A program made the position numbers and the translations under genes. Source: Clusia tigrina (Eukaryota; Arthropoda; Insecta; Diptera; Clusiidae). From it: a DNA stretch of 64,000 nucleotides. The notes below the pieces were generated by a model. The model had not been told where the DNA came from. It did not search any database and saw only the letters and a list, made by a program, of their open reading frames with translations. Where the stretch lies: NCBI GenBank assembly GCA_920105625.2, contig CAKKTE020000077.1, positions 806,001-870,000 of the forward strand, read 5' to 3'. Shown here in pieces: positions 1 to 14,554 of the stretch; the first letter of the stretch is position 1, and each line of letters opens with the position of its first letter.

Positions 1-1
1 T

Positions 2-242
2 GATTTAGTCGCTATTCAGCGTACCCAGTTTGGAGTTGGACTTAAGCTAGTTCCGAAGTACCTGGGTCCGTACGAGGTTACGAAGGTGAGACGCAATGAT
101 CGATACGAGGTGCGTAAAGTTGGTGAGCATGATGGGCCGAAACTCACCTCAACGGCAGCTGACTATATGAAGCGATGGAAGCAATATGAAGACCGGAGTG
201 ATGGAGAATCGTCTGAGACATCCGATATTCAGAATGGCCGAT

Positions 243-247
<5 letters not shown>
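2..247 (+). pseudogene. Ty3/gypsy pol C-terminus (integrase tail), partial
   Basis: An 81-codon open frame enters from the left window edge and ends at a TAG at 245-247. It carries the small C-terminal domain of a Ty3/gypsy integrase: the motif GLKLVPKYLGPYEV, followed by NDRYEV and an ADYMKRW tail, as in the mdg3/GATE/blastopia group. Integrase inserts the reverse-transcribed element into the host chromosome; this end of the protein helps bind DNA. The stop lies just inside the putative 3' LTR, a compact arrangement also seen in the neighbouring element at 2067. Nothing upstream is visible, so whether the copy is intact is unknown. The assignment to Ty3/gypsy is firm, the subgroup less so. 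Confidence 0.7.
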
Positions 248-2017
<1,770 letters not shown>

Positions 2018-2066
2018 GTTCGGCCATCCTGACCTTGAGATCTCCTGATCTCCAGTAATATTTTCG

Positions 2067-5000
2067 TTAATTGCTATTTGAAACTTTGCGATCCCTCAAC
2101 CAGGGACGAATATGCTTAACTTCCCACACCCCCTTATAGGGTGTTCGCGATTGCTGAAACCCTTCTACGTCCTGTAGCAAATACCGATCGAAACGCAGGA
2201 CTTTAGGTACTTGATAGGGACCTTTAAACTTTGGTATCAATTTTTTAGATGCTCCAGCATGCGAATCGAAATTTGTTATTAAAACATAATCTCCTACTTC
2301 GTACTTGTTTGGCTCTTGTCTTTTTTTATCAACATACTGCTTATTGTATTCTTGCAATCTCTCTTGGCTATTAAAAGCTTTGTTTCTTATCTCCTCAAGA
2401 TTTCTATTAAACGTCATCTCTTCAACTTGCACTAAATTTTCCTTTAGCAAATCAACCGTATTTCCTCTTTGCTGAACCCCGAAAAGCATTATACTTGGAT
2501 GTTCTTTTACTGCTCTATGCACTGTGTTGTTGAGGGTATGTTCGGCTGTTTCCAGAACTGAGTCCCAACAGATATTTTTTTCTGGGTTAACTAGTTTAGC
2601 AATCATTGGCCCTAGCGATCTGTTTATTCGTTCTACTTGTCCATTGGCCTGAGGAGAACCCGTGGCTATCTTTATATGCTCTACATTATTTTCTTTCAAA
2701 TACTCACAAAACTCTTTAGATGTAAAACAACTCCCACGATCTGAGATAATTTATTTTGGGCGACTATAAGATCTAAAATAATCCGTTAGTGATTTTATAA
2801 CTTCATTAGTGTTTGTAGTTTTGGTAGAATATAATCTAACGAATTTGGTACAAGCATCGACAACAACTAAAATGTATTTTTTTGACCTCGAGTGGTCTAC
2901 CGGGCCGTAATGATCTATATGTACCATCATAAATGGACTACTGCTCTTAGGAATATTTTTGAGAAAACCTTCCTGTCTACCGTGTTTCGGCGAAAAAACA
3001 ATGCACTTTAGACAGTTCTTTATATGATTTACTGCTTTCGTTTTCATTTTTGAAAACCAATAACTTTTTGAAATTAAATCTATCATTTTATCTGTTCCTA
3101 CATGACCCATTTCGTCGTGATATTTGTAAAAAACATGATCTTCCATGCTCTCAGGGACACAAAATACTACATTCCCATTATCCTTTTTTCTATATATAAC
3201 ACCATTTCGCATTTCATACAAGAAATGTTCAGAATTTTCTAGTGTTTCGCGAATCTTACTAAGATTTTTGTCCTTCCCTTGCATTATAACCAAATTATCT
3301 TCGAAAGTATTTGTTTCTAAAACTAAAATATTTGTAGCTCGACTTAACGCATCTACATGCTGCATGCGAGATCCTGAACGATGTTCTAGCACATAATCAT
3401 AATTCTGCAGCTCTAGCGCCCACCTTGCTATTCTAGGATTCAACTCTTTTTTATTTAGTGTCATTGTTAACGAGTGACAATCCGTAATAATTTTAAATTT
3501 CATACCATGGAGATAAACTCTAAACCGTTTTAAAGCATATATGATAGCTAAAGTTTCTAACTCAAAGCTGTGGTACTTAGATTCTGCCTCTGTGGCCCGT
3601 TTTGAATAGTAAAACACGGGGTGTAATTTATCACCATCTTTTTTTTGCATTAAAATAGCTCCGAAACCTAACGAGCTCGCATCACAATGCAGTTCTGTGG
3701 GATCTTTCGGATCATAAATCGCTAGTATGGGTGCTTCTAGCAATCTTTGTTTGAGATGTTCAAAAGCTTCTAATTCTAGCGCACCGAAATGAAATTTTCT
3801 ATCCTTTCTAATTAAGTCATATAGAGGTTTTGCTATTCTTGAGAAATCTTTGACAAACCTTCTAAAATAAGAGCAAAGTCCCAAATAACTTTGGACAGTA
3901 TGAGGTTTATCTGGTACCGGGTAGTTTCTAATGGCTTCCAAGCCTTTTTCATCTGCTTTTATGCCTTTTGCCGAAATTGAATATCCTAAGTATTTTATGG
4001 TCGATTGAAGAAAATCACATTTGTCAAGTCTTAACTCGAGTTTATTTTTTACTAACCTCTCGAAAACTTCGACTAGAATTTCGAAATGTTTTTCAATATT
4101 GTCAGTAGCTATCATAATATCATCCAGGTATATTATCAGCTTATCTTCCTTAACCATGTCTGCAAAAATCGAATTGATGAACCTTTGAAAATTTGAAGGA
4201 GCATTTCTAAGCCCGAATGGCATTCTTAAGAATTCAAACTGTCCGAGAGGGGTTATGAACGAAGTAAATTTAACTGAATTTGAATCCATAAATATATGAA
4301 AAAATCCATTTTTTAAATCAAGCTTTGTAAAAACTTTCTTGTTGGCCAGTCTATCTAATAAATCATCAATTAGTGGAATGGGGTAATTATCTCTCGACGT
4401 AACTTTATTTAGAGTGCGGTAATCAACACACATTCTTAACTCACCGGTTTTTTTCTTTACCAGAACTATAGGAGAAACAAATTGCGATTCGCTAGGCCTT
4501 ATATAGTTTTTATTTAAATATTCATCTAAAATTTTTTGTAACTCACTTTTTTCTGCGTAGGACAATCTTCGAGGACCACTATGGAATGGCTTTTCATTTT
4601 CCACAACAAGTTTCATAAAATTTTTCTTTTCAGGTTCTTCAGGTCGCTTCGGTTTCAAATAGCATTCACTAAATATTTTACAAAATCTTGTTTTATCTGA
4701 ATAACTTATATCAGCACCAATATTTAAATTAACTTCTGTTAAATTATAACCGACATCAATTGACATAAGCTTATTTTCAAATTCATCAGCATTAAATTCT
4801 AATTTTTGTGTTTCTTTTAATTTTTCGTTAAAATTTTTTGCAACTATTTTTGATACATTTTTTAAGTTTTCTTCATTTTTAACTGATCCTGAGACATCTC
4901 GAACATTCATCGAATCGCTTCTGACTTCATTCAATTTTCCATTTCTAAATTCTTTCTCATTGCTTAATATTTTCATAAATTTTCTATCATTTTTAGGTTT

Positions 5001-6178
5001 ATCACAATTTCTTTCATTATCTAAATTTTTTTTAACTAACTTTAAATTACATGTTGTAATGAAATCTCGGCCTAATACAACTTCATGACTCATAGACTCA
5101 TCGGGCACCACCATGAGATTTAGATCAACTTCATCGTTTTCAAACATGACTCGACATTTAATTTTTCCAATAATATTTAATTTACTTTTATTAATTCCAG
5201 TGTACAACATATTTATTTTTGATAATTTGATTAAATTAATATTTTCAGGAAGACAGGACCTCCGAACAAAACTTATGGGGCTGCCTGAGTCTACGAGGCA
5301 CACTAGAAATAGAGAATAATCAGGATTTTCAAAATCTACAATAATTTCTAACTTTCTTACAAAATCATCTTCTTCTACCAACTGAATAGTCTTCCTTCTG
5401 TCTGGGCAAACGTTTGCACGGTGTTCCATGCTTCCGCATGCATAACAGGCTCCGACTGCACGTCTTGGTTTCTGGCACTCAGCAGCAAAATGACCCAGTG
5501 AATTACAGTTGTAGCATCTAGCTTGAGACTTCGGATTGTTCTGTAAATTAGGAAACTTGAATTGAGTGGACACACGGCGCCGTAGTTGAACTTTTTCGAA
5601 AGCTTTTAGAAGTTGTTCTTTAATGGTGAAACTTTGAATATTCGCTTGTACACGGAGTTGCTGATCGGGTATGCCTTCAATAACATAGTCTATTAACTCG
5701 CTTTCTTCCAATTTGATTTTTCTCGCCATTGCAATTTTGTCAGTGTAGTATTCCGCAAACGTTTCATCAAACTTCCAGATTCGTGACTCAAACTTTCGAC
5801 GTAGTACCAGTGTACTCTCTTTGCAGCCAAACACATCTCTCATCTGAGATAATAAGTCCTCAACACTCTCAGTCGCAAAATTGACTTTGGAGTGCATCCA
5901 ATTTTGAGCTTTGCTTTTGAGTTTGCTCACCAAAAGAGCGCGTTTGTTGGTGTCACTAAGAGTGTTAGCTGCACTAATACTATTAAACTGCGAAACCCAA
6001 AAGTTGACATCACATTCGCCGTCATAGTCTGGTAGCATGTCTTTTAGCATGTGAAATGAAAAACTGAGAATGCTGTTGTTGTTATTAGTAACGTCGTCAT
6101 ACCGAGACGAAGAAGCTGCATACTCGTTCATGTTAGCCGTGCGTTCGACCGAAGCAGCCCTCTTCAATAAATCGTTTT
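2067..6178 (-). pseudogene. Ty3/gypsy (mdg3/GATE-like) gag-pol, 5' truncated, one stop codon
   Basis: One frame of about 1,370 codons runs from 6178 to 2067, broken only by an in-frame TAA at 2751-2753. Domains in order: Gag (LPDYDGECDVNFWVSQFN near the start), two zinc knuckles (CYNCNSLGHFAAEC, CYACGSMEHRANVC), protease (LVDSGSPISFV), reverse transcriptase (MPFGL, then IYLDDI with the catalytic YLDD), RNase H (LHCDASSLGFGAIL, ending in DALSRA), the integrase HHCC finger and core (VHIDHYGP, ISDRGS after the stop, SPQANGQVERINR) and a C-terminal tail. Gag and Pol are in one frame. The apparent start at 6197 is false: residues MRVMGI are read from LINE DNA on the far side of the palindrome junction at 6179, so the true Gag start and 5' LTR are lost. 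A single stop in so long a frame suggests recent activity before truncation. Confidence 0.9.
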
Positions 6179-7499
6179 CTATCCCCATTACACGCATTCG
6201 TGAAAAAATGTGCTGCTAGAAGCGCATTAAAGATGAAGATCTTGCTAGACAATAACCTCATGACTATGGTCATTTCAATATTTAAAAAAAAATACCAGAT
6301 CAAAACATAATCTGCTCAATAACGGACTATATGATTCCAAAACGACAGTTTGATCGCAATTTTGAGATTATTATCTCAGACCGTGATGAATGGGACATAA
6401 GAGAACCTTGGGTCGACCCGAGAAGTCTAGAATGGTTCACAGACGGTTCAAAAACAAACACCGGAGTCGGTCTATGAACCAAATACCAAAATCTCAGAGC
6501 CAATGGGCAGGTGGCCTAGCGTCTTCCGTCTTTCAATCTGTGCGAGGACAAATCTGAAAACCGGTATCAAGGGCGCATACATAGCTATCTATTCAGATAG
6601 TCAAGCTGCATTACAGGCATTAGCCTCATATTCTTTAGAATCAAAACTGGTGGAAGAATGCTTCAACAACCTACAATCTCTAGGTGCAACAAATAAGGTT
6701 GCAATTTGCTGGGTCCCGGTCACTCGGGGATTGAAGGCAATGAAATTGCTGACAAGCTGGATAGGGCCGGTTCCGCAGCAAGCCTCATAGGTCCGGAGCC
6801 ATACTGTGGTATCAACTGGGCGGAGGCTAAATCCAGGGTAGATAGCTGGGAACATAGTCTCAGAATGTCACACTGGGAATGGATAGAGGGGCTTCGCCAA
6901 GCCAAAAGACTGATAAGGCCATTCACCTACAATAAAGAATTGCACAAAATGTGCAAAGCAGACATAGGAAAAATAGTAGGTTTTCTATCAGGTCATTATT
7001 ACCTGAAATATCACCTGAGTAGAATCCACATTCTTGAGGATACGGAGTGCCGGCTCTATCTAGAAGAAGAGGAAACCACGGAACACATACTGTGCGACTG
7101 CATTGCGTTGCAAGAACCAGAATGAATATATTCCACCGCGACCAGCTGACTCTGTAAGAAATAAAGAATGCTCCTGTTATGGATATTCTCAAATTCATAC
7201 ATAAAGCGGAAAATATAATGAAGGAACATGACTTTCAGCTTTCCTTTCTCTAGAGAAGGAACATCTAGGTAGAAAAGAACCTGATAACTTTAATTGTACG
7301 ATTTGACATCACCAAAGGGACGAAATTCTATGGCATTACGGAAGAAAAGTCGGTACTAAACCTATAGGGCATAGTAGATCGGACAGTTGTGATCACATGG
7401 ATCATTAATGACAAATGTAGTATGACACAAAAGATCTTTTAGGTTGCAGTGTCGGCCATTGGGCAAACTACTAAAGCTAAATTATTATTATTATTATTA
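6179..7499 (+). pseudogene. LINE-A 3' end, left-arm copy (RNase H, tail, (TTA)n)
   Basis: This is the 3' part of the LOA/R1-like LINE whose longer copy is at 20469-25266. It starts inside the end of the RT region at the palindrome edge. The RNase H domain is read in several frames: WFTDGSKT near 6430, YSDSQAALQAL near 6594, and GPGHSGIEGNEIADKL near 6712. A tail of about 120 residues with an LINE-type Cys/His end (YLEEEETTEHILCDC) stops at 7125. A 3' UTR follows, ending in a short (TTA)n run at 7482-7499, which is the LINE 3' terminus. Frameshifts and stops make it non-functional. Confidence 0.85.
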
Positions 7500-8077
7500 A
7501 CAGACCGGGATTCCCGGATCGATCAACTAGGTTGCTCCAGGGTTGACTAAAGCCCTCATGAATCAGTGGGGATATATGGACAATTTCGTTAGCGTCTCCT
7601 GTCGTTTCCTGTGGAAGGAGATACAGCTTTTCCACGGGGGTAACCTGGGCTTTGGTTATGTACAAGGCAGTGAACATGTCACGAAATGAAGAACAGGTTA
7701 GGTAATCTGCCACAAAAATGTCTGTATCGTATGGGGGCAAGTTGAAGTTGTGCAAACTTGTCGCTTCTTCGGTGGGAGGGGGGTGGGAATTAGGTTTCAG
7801 CCTTTGGCCCTATTCCCGAATCTGCGCCGCGCATGTGACATACTTCCGATAGCATTGGAAGTACTTATCCTGTAGTGGTTCCAATTCGTCCTTATCGTCT
7901 ATGGCAGCCTCGACCGAGTAAAGCCATGCGCTGTACACCTCTTTCAGCCGATAGTAATTCTTCCTGATCCACTACAATTGTGAATTGTGTATGCAATTCA
8001 GAAAGGAGGTCATCGAAGTTTAAGGTGAACTTTGTGAGTTAATTTCCTAGCTTGATGAATTTTGTTAGAGCGGACAT
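7500..8077 (-). pseudogene. BEL/Pao gag N-terminal fragment, left-arm copy
   Basis: Read on the minus strand from an ATG at 8077 (MSALTKFIKLGN), this is the N-terminal Gag region of a BEL/Pao retrotransposon. The best-kept block, 7755-7525, has LPPYDTDIFVADYL, SSFRDMFTALYI and SPLIHEGFSQPWSNL, the signature of the DUF1759 Gag domain. At least two frameshifts and stops lie between 7760 and 8030. It is interrupted at 7500 by the LINE (TTA)n tail. It mirrors 19891-20468, whose continuation is at 25278 beyond the LINE. Confidence 0.8.
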
Positions 8078-8577
8078 TGTTTGTCGGCGCTACGTGCGGG
8101 TAATCACGTTTAAATCGCTGGCGGAATGACAAAAGGGAAACGTGTCCAAATTTAAACTCATGACGCGGAATAAGGAGGGTCACGGTTTGAAAAAATAGAG
8201 ATACTTGTGACGGAATTCGCAAAGGGATACAGCTTCTGAGAAAAACACAACGGTATATATAGAATTCATACGTGCAAACGAAACGTTGGAGTTTTTTAGG
8301 GGCACGGCGTAAAAAAGGGAGTTGAAGACCTGCAACGAAAGATGTAGGGGCACGGCTTTAGAGATAACACACGTGCTATGGAAGTAAAGAGACACGGTGT
8401 AAGAGAATTCACACGAGCAACGGAAACGTGCTAAAAAAATTTAAGCAATCAAGAAATATCTAATATTTAAAACAAAAATAAAGAATAGTAAACAAATTTC
8501 TTGATAACGAACCCTGGACGCGGCCGGGTCTACCTCAGCTATACAAAATATATAGACCCAGCGTCTCGTTACACAAC
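8078..8577. repeat. LTR-like block with terminal hairpin, left-arm copy
   Basis: It lies between the gypsy integrase end and the BEL gag ATG. On the minus strand it begins TGTAACGAGACGC and folds into an imperfect hairpin of about 70 nt (TAACGA/TCGTTA, GACGC/GCGTC, GGGTCTA/TAGACCC). After it come about five diverged units of around 50 bp sharing CCGTGNCCCT. The position suggests the 5' LTR and leader of the BEL element, but the first bases resemble the LTR end of the Gag-PR element at 37958, so the identity is unsettled. Confidence 0.45.
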
Positions 8578-9972
8578 ATTATAGAGAATAATGTCTATTT
8601 GCCATGAAAATTTCGTTAGTTTTTTAATGTTTTTTGGGTGAACGTTTTCTAGTCTAAGTTTCCTATATCTCTGTTCATATTTGTGTCTCAAAGTCTTATA
8701 GCTCTCAACATAGGCCTTTCCATTATTCTGTAAATAGGTCTCACGTTTTTCATGAAGTCTGTTTATATTTCGCTCTTTTGCTTTTTTCAGCAATTGGTCT
8801 ATCTTTCTTTTTTCAACTCTACCTTTCTCCAAGTCGGCCGGTTTTGGTTTTATGACTGAATGTACTGATCGGTTATACCATTCTACGCATTTAAATTCGT
8901 TCCTGTGTTGATAGTTCCGACCTTTTTGCCTCCAATGTTCTAAACTTCTCTGCAATTGTGCTGTGGAACCGTTAGATATCAGATTTATCTGTATGACTAT
9001 TAGGCTTTGTAGAATGTGTTGATATTTCTTCCTGTTTCAAGAATTCTCTGACATTGAGTTAATTGAATTCGTTATCCAATACTAACTTATGAGGATTGGT
9101 TTAATAGAAAGGTATAATCTAAGTTTTTCTAGAATAATTGCAAATTTAGAGAACTTATCTATAAAATACATGAATTATTCGGTTTTTGCCAGTTGATTTT
9201 TATGTCAAGAAAAATGTTGGTTTAACCGGTTTATCTCATTTGGCCCTATTACAAATGTCGCAATTATTAATGTATTTCTGGATCAACTTTTTGAGATATT
9301 TATTATAAATTAGCCTTTTTAATCATTCATAATTTGCAGCTATTCCCCCATGTCCAGTTTCTATTCTATGATATATTCCTATTTGTTTGCAGATGTCCTC
9401 CTCGTTTATCATGTCCTTGGCATGATATGTATATTTATAAAATTTCATCGATGAATTAAATAGCTCAATAAGCCTTTGTTGAACTTGGTTGTACTCGTGC
9501 TATGTAAGTTCTGAATAGATATATTTTACTGACTTCAAGTGCCTTCGAAATATGTCAGTCATAAAGTTGCATAGGATATCCACAGAGTAATGTAAATTTT
9601 ACGCTTTACTCCGGTCACCTCTATTTCTTTTACTTTATTATGAGTTAATATCAGTTGAGTAATAAATATATTACTTAAGGTGTCCAAAATTAAGAAGTGG
9701 TTCATCTCGCTGAGAATGAATTGTGGCATTTGTACTAATATTATCGTCCTGTACGTCGCCGTTCCACTGTGGTGTTGAATTCACCACATTTATTCGTCCT
9801 GTGTCACTATTTATCCTACTCATAAAGTTTGCTGCTTTATTATTTTTTTCATTCAAATAAATAATCCCAAAATAATATTCGCCAACCTTGGGTTAATGTC
9901 TTTCCCCATATTCTTGGTTTTTAGCCAAATAAATGGTTGATGATATGTGATTAGGTCGAAGCTAAATACGTG
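8569..9972 (-). pseudogene. Ty3/gypsy RNaseH-integrase fragment, left-arm copy
   Basis: This mirrors the plus-strand copy at 17996-19399, where the domains are described. The 128-residue C-terminal frame (8955-8569) is intact: YNRSVHSVIKPKPADL and YKTLRHKYEQRYRK are typical of the end of an errantivirus-type integrase. In this arm a 61-codon frame (9856-9671) at the RNaseH/integrase linker is also open; in the right arm single-base differences remove its start. Confidence 0.75.
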
Positions 9973-10072
9973 TAGTTGATTCACAGCACCAACTTCTAAT
10001 AGATACTACACAGCTGGTGTAGTTAACATTTAAATTATATTCACGCACATGCTTTTAGCACCAGAAAAGTGC

Positions 10073-10438
10073 TTATCTTAGCGAGTAAGACGATATGTAA
10101 ATAGTATTTAAGATGTATGATTCTAAGCTTAAACTGGCTTTGTCTTGTGATTTAAACGTAAAGTCATATGTTTCATTTTGGCAGATGTGAGCGCCTGCAG
10201 TAGTCACCGTTTGTTCGATCAGTTTAGCACTAGCTAAGAGTGCACTGATAAGCACGCACGAAGACCCCAACATTTTGGCGCAGCCCATATGAGGACATAC
10301 AGTCCTAGAACCATCCAGGATCACAGCATATTGGCCAGGACCAGCATATCTGCAGGAAAGCCATGGCAAGGAACCCTGAAGCATCTGGATGAAACCCAGG
10401 ACGAGTATGTGAAACCATTCCTGAAGCAGGGAAAGCAT
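10073..10438 (-). other. Unclassified 121-codon frame, left-arm copy
   Basis: An open frame on the minus strand with a hydrophobic start (residues 1-30) and a second hydrophobic stretch near residues 55-72. It overlaps a plus-strand frame of 72 codons (10289-10507), and I cannot tell which, if either, was coding. No family is recognised. It lies between the gypsy pol fragment and a Gag-like fragment, so it may be retroelement DNA, but that is only context. Confidence 0.2.
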
Positions 10439-10921
10439 CCTGCAATCGGTGAGATGTCACCAAGCGCCATTGTGCTGTTGCATGCAAATCAGTACGTGCA
10501 ACCATAAACCGCCAGTATGATCGGACGGTCTCTGTGTGTCGGCTGTTTTGTAAGGATTTTTTCTAGGGTATTAGGCTAAGCTTCTCATCAAGTGGTGCAT
10601 ATAGCACGGGTTTGGTGCATTATAGTTTGAGTAATTCCGAAACTACGAACTACATATAAATGCAGTTGCCTTTATATTCTAATTATTTACGGAGCAATTT
10701 TTGTTTCGCTAAATAATAAATTTGTAAAGAAATACATAAATAATCTCAATACGTTGCGCATACGTTTGGGGTTAATCGATTCAAATTACCGGGAATGAAT
10801 CATGAAAGCAATTTTTGTTGTTGAATGTATAGTTACGCTTTTTGGAAGAAAAAATTAACTTTAAAAGAAAAAAGCATCTAGCTTATTTCCTCCAAATGAA
10901 GCTAATTTTGTGTAATGTAAG

Positions 10922-11358
10922 CGAAAGCAAAAACAGAAATAGTTATAAGTGGAAAGATAATTGTATCAGATGGGCATGTTGAAGTGGACGAGCTTTACAG
11001 ACTTCTAAGGAAAACTTACTTGAAGAAGAGAGTTCTGGAGGACGTAACCCAAGAAATCAGAATCGCGAAGCAGCTGCGAAGTGAAAACATACGAGCCTTT
11101 GACAGGGGTTTAGGGCCTCTTTAAATGATGGCCACGGAAATAATAAGAAATAAGTATAATGGCGTTGGAGATACAGCGCAATTATATGAAGTTGACAAGT
11201 CTTTGATAACAAGTCTCGTGGTGGGTTTCTGCGACCCCGCTCTGAAGATTCATATGCTGAATAGCAGAACGGGAACTCTGGAGGAAGCAGCAAAAGATGA
11301 TATTAGGGCACAATTCCTGGTGGAGCGGCGTACATATACTATATTTTATATATTGTGA
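10922..11358 (+). pseudogene. Gag-like fragment (probably Ty3/gypsy), left-arm copy
   Basis: A frame of about 145 codons with one in-frame TAA at 11122-11124. It contains VDELYRLLRKTYLKKR, EIRIAKQLRSENIRAFD and SLVVGFCDPALKIHMLNSRT. The helical, charged pattern, in which a variable region precedes 'L..GF.DP....L' and 'TLEEA', is that of insect retroelement Gag capsid domains. It stops at 11358 and is followed by Q/N-codon-rich DNA. Assignment to Ty3/gypsy is by general resemblance, not by a catalytic motif. Confidence 0.45.
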
Positions 11359-11949
11359 AGACGGAAATTATTCCAGGTATTTTCCGCACATACAACACTA
11401 CTTACGCACCATCAGCATCAATATAGACTGACTCCACCTACAACACACCATAGTACAGAGACCTATTTGCTAAGCCAATTAATTGTAATAAAGGAAAGCA
11501 ACAAACACAACGCACCGAAGAAGAGAAAATACAACAACTCAAGTCCTACAACAAAACTTCTTCATGCACCAGAGGTGATTGCGCGACAGACAACGCTCGG
11601 CAAAGACTCAAGCCGTCTAGTATACTAACAACAACATTACGAATAGACGATTCGAGCCGCAGGAACAACAATAACAATGCAGCGACAGAAGCTAACACAC
11701 AAAGCATCTACAGCAGAGCGATCTCCACATGCGCCTTCAATGCGGACATAGCACAAAGAGGAAAAGAGAATGCTAATGATTGGACTCAGTAGTAAGTGTG
11801 AACATTTACTAGAACTACAACAACAACAATTGTAAAGCGACAACAACGACACTACGGTCGCCAGCAATTGTTTCGGGCTGCGCTCACTGCAGGCACCAAC
11901 ACTTCGGGGCAATAGGAACAACTGCAGCCAGGTGATTGAACTGTGTAAG
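11359..11949. other. No gene seen; CAA/AAC-rich stretch
   Basis: About 590 bp rich in CAACAA triplets on this strand, with no convincing coding frame. It may be a leader or the poorly conserved remainder of the Gag-like element upstream. The mirror copy is 15932-16522. Confidence 0.4.
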
Positions 11950-13514
11950 TTTAAGGTGACCCTGATAAAATGAAATTAATCCTCTTTTCAAAAAAAAAAA
12001 AAAAAAATAGATCTCCTACGGTCTCCCCGCTAATATACAAAGGTGGGGAAATACCGATGAAGGAGACAGTCAAATATTTGGGGCTAGTACTAAATTGGAA
12101 ACTTACCTGGAAACCCAATATTGAAGAAAGAGTTAGAAAGGCCAATATTTGCTTTGTACACATGTAAAAAAGCGGTCGGAATCAGATGGGGTTATCCCCA
12201 CGAATTATGCACTGGCTGTACATTTCGGTGGTCAGACTTATATTGCTATATGGAATACTGACTGGTGTGGTGGCCAGCCACTCAAAAACAAAGCTATTTG
12301 AAGCTTCTGATCGAACAACAGCTTCTCTGTGCATATCTGGTGCTTTAAGCACCACTCCAACTAAAGCATTAGAAGTAATACTCAACCTGTCCACATGAGA
12401 GGTGGTAGGGAAACAAGTGGCCGCCACAGCAGCACTAAGGCTGAAATGTGCGGTGTTATGGCATCATTGGCAGATTGGTCACTCGACTATTGCGTGTACC
12501 TGGAGTAGTTCTACCCAACACATTGACCACTCTATACCCAATCTCAACTTCGAAAGGCGGTTCCAGACATATATTCCATCTAGAAGAGAGTGGTCAACAC
12601 CAACGCCATGGAGAAGGGGGGAACTGAATTTCTATACTGACGGATCCAAGCTTGACATAAAGTGGGTTTTGGAGTTTTCTCAAAAGACCTGGGTCTGGAG
12701 CTTTCTTTCCGTCTCCCCGACCACTGCAGTGTTTGTCAAGCAGAGGTCCTAGCCATAATGGAGGTAGCCATCTACTTATATAGACATGCCGTAACAAAAA
12801 ATATTATAAATATCTGCTCGGATAGCTAGGCGGCCATTATGTCAATGAACTCGGTGGCACTGAAATCAAAGGTTGCTCAGGACTGCCGGGCAGCCCTAAA
12901 TAATATCAGTACCGTTTTCAGGGTACGCCTTATATGGGTTCCGGGGCATACGGATATTGAGGGGCACTGTAGGACTGATGACTTAGGCAGACGGGGTACC
13001 AACCTTCCTTTATGCACAGACAGATGCGAGGTTGGAATATCAAATACCATCTGTAAACTGATGCTGAAGGATAGGGTCGTGCGTGAGGCCAATGGGTCTT
13101 GGGTACACGAGGGCACTTGCTTAACGACCAGGATAATGTGCCCGGAGCTTAATAGAAGGAAATCTAGAGACATGCTTAGTAAGCAATGCTTACCCTATCG
13201 AGATATGATATCTCTAAGGTCGTGGCTTGTCTAACTGGTCATTGGCTATTCAGCAGGCATACTCTCAGGCTTTGAGTATTCTCTCATGAATACTGCAGAA
13301 GATGTGGGGATGAGGAGCAGAGTGGGCTCTTTAGGCAAATACGCTTTTAGCTCTTTTACAGAGGTGTCTAGCGCGAAGGTTAATGAAATCCTGCGCTTTA
13401 TTAGGGCTCCGAAATAATTCGACGAGTGAATCGGAGGTGCGTTGTTACGTGGTATCACAATGGACCATTGGTGGTCTGAGTGAGATGGTCCTTAGACCGG
13501 CTGGCACGTTAACC
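11950..13514 (+). pseudogene. LINE-B 3' half (RT thumb, RNase H, tail), left-arm copy
   Basis: A 5'-truncated LOA/R1-like LINE. Frame pieces: the end of the RT at 11970-12167 (VKYLGLVLNWKLTWKPNIEE), the post-RT region at 12186-12398 (MGLSPRIMHWLYISVVRLI), RNase H at about 12630-13000 (FYTDGSKLD, then a damaged middle, then WVPGHTDIEGHCRTDDL), and the tail at 13040-13420 including RRKSRDMLSKQCLPYR. Stops and frameshifts occur throughout, and a poly-A run of 19 at about 11989 is read as lysines. It ends near CTAACCTAACCTAATCT at 13511. Confidence 0.8.
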
Positions 13515-13518
13515 TAAC

Positions 13519-14536
<1,018 letters not shown>

Positions 14537-14554
14537 AACGACTCTATATCTTGG

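Larger units (their letters stand above)
6179..13314 (+). repeat. Left arm of a giant palindrome
   Basis: This stretch is the reverse complement of 14555-21789. Paired positions add up to 27968 in the outer part, 27881 after an 87 bp length difference near 10560, and about 27879 further in. Identity is over 99% by eye, with scattered single-base differences (for example near 7531, 7817, 9852, 10699, 11212, 13202 and 13252). The outer edge joins truncated gypsy gag at 6178/6179; the inner edge stops at 13314, where a solo LTR region follows that the right arm lacks. Confidence 0.93.

Noticed and set aside
2067..6197. Taking the gag-pol start at 6197
   Set aside because: The first six residues are read from LINE DNA beyond the palindrome join.
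7482..7499. (TTA)n as an independent microsatellite
   Set aside because: It coincides with the LINE-A 3' end next to the TSD; it is the LINE tail.
10073..10507. Env-like gene in the palindrome arms
   Set aside because: The frame has hydrophobic stretches, but no signal-peptide/furin/fusion/anchor order, and an opposite-strand frame is equally open. Left unclassified.
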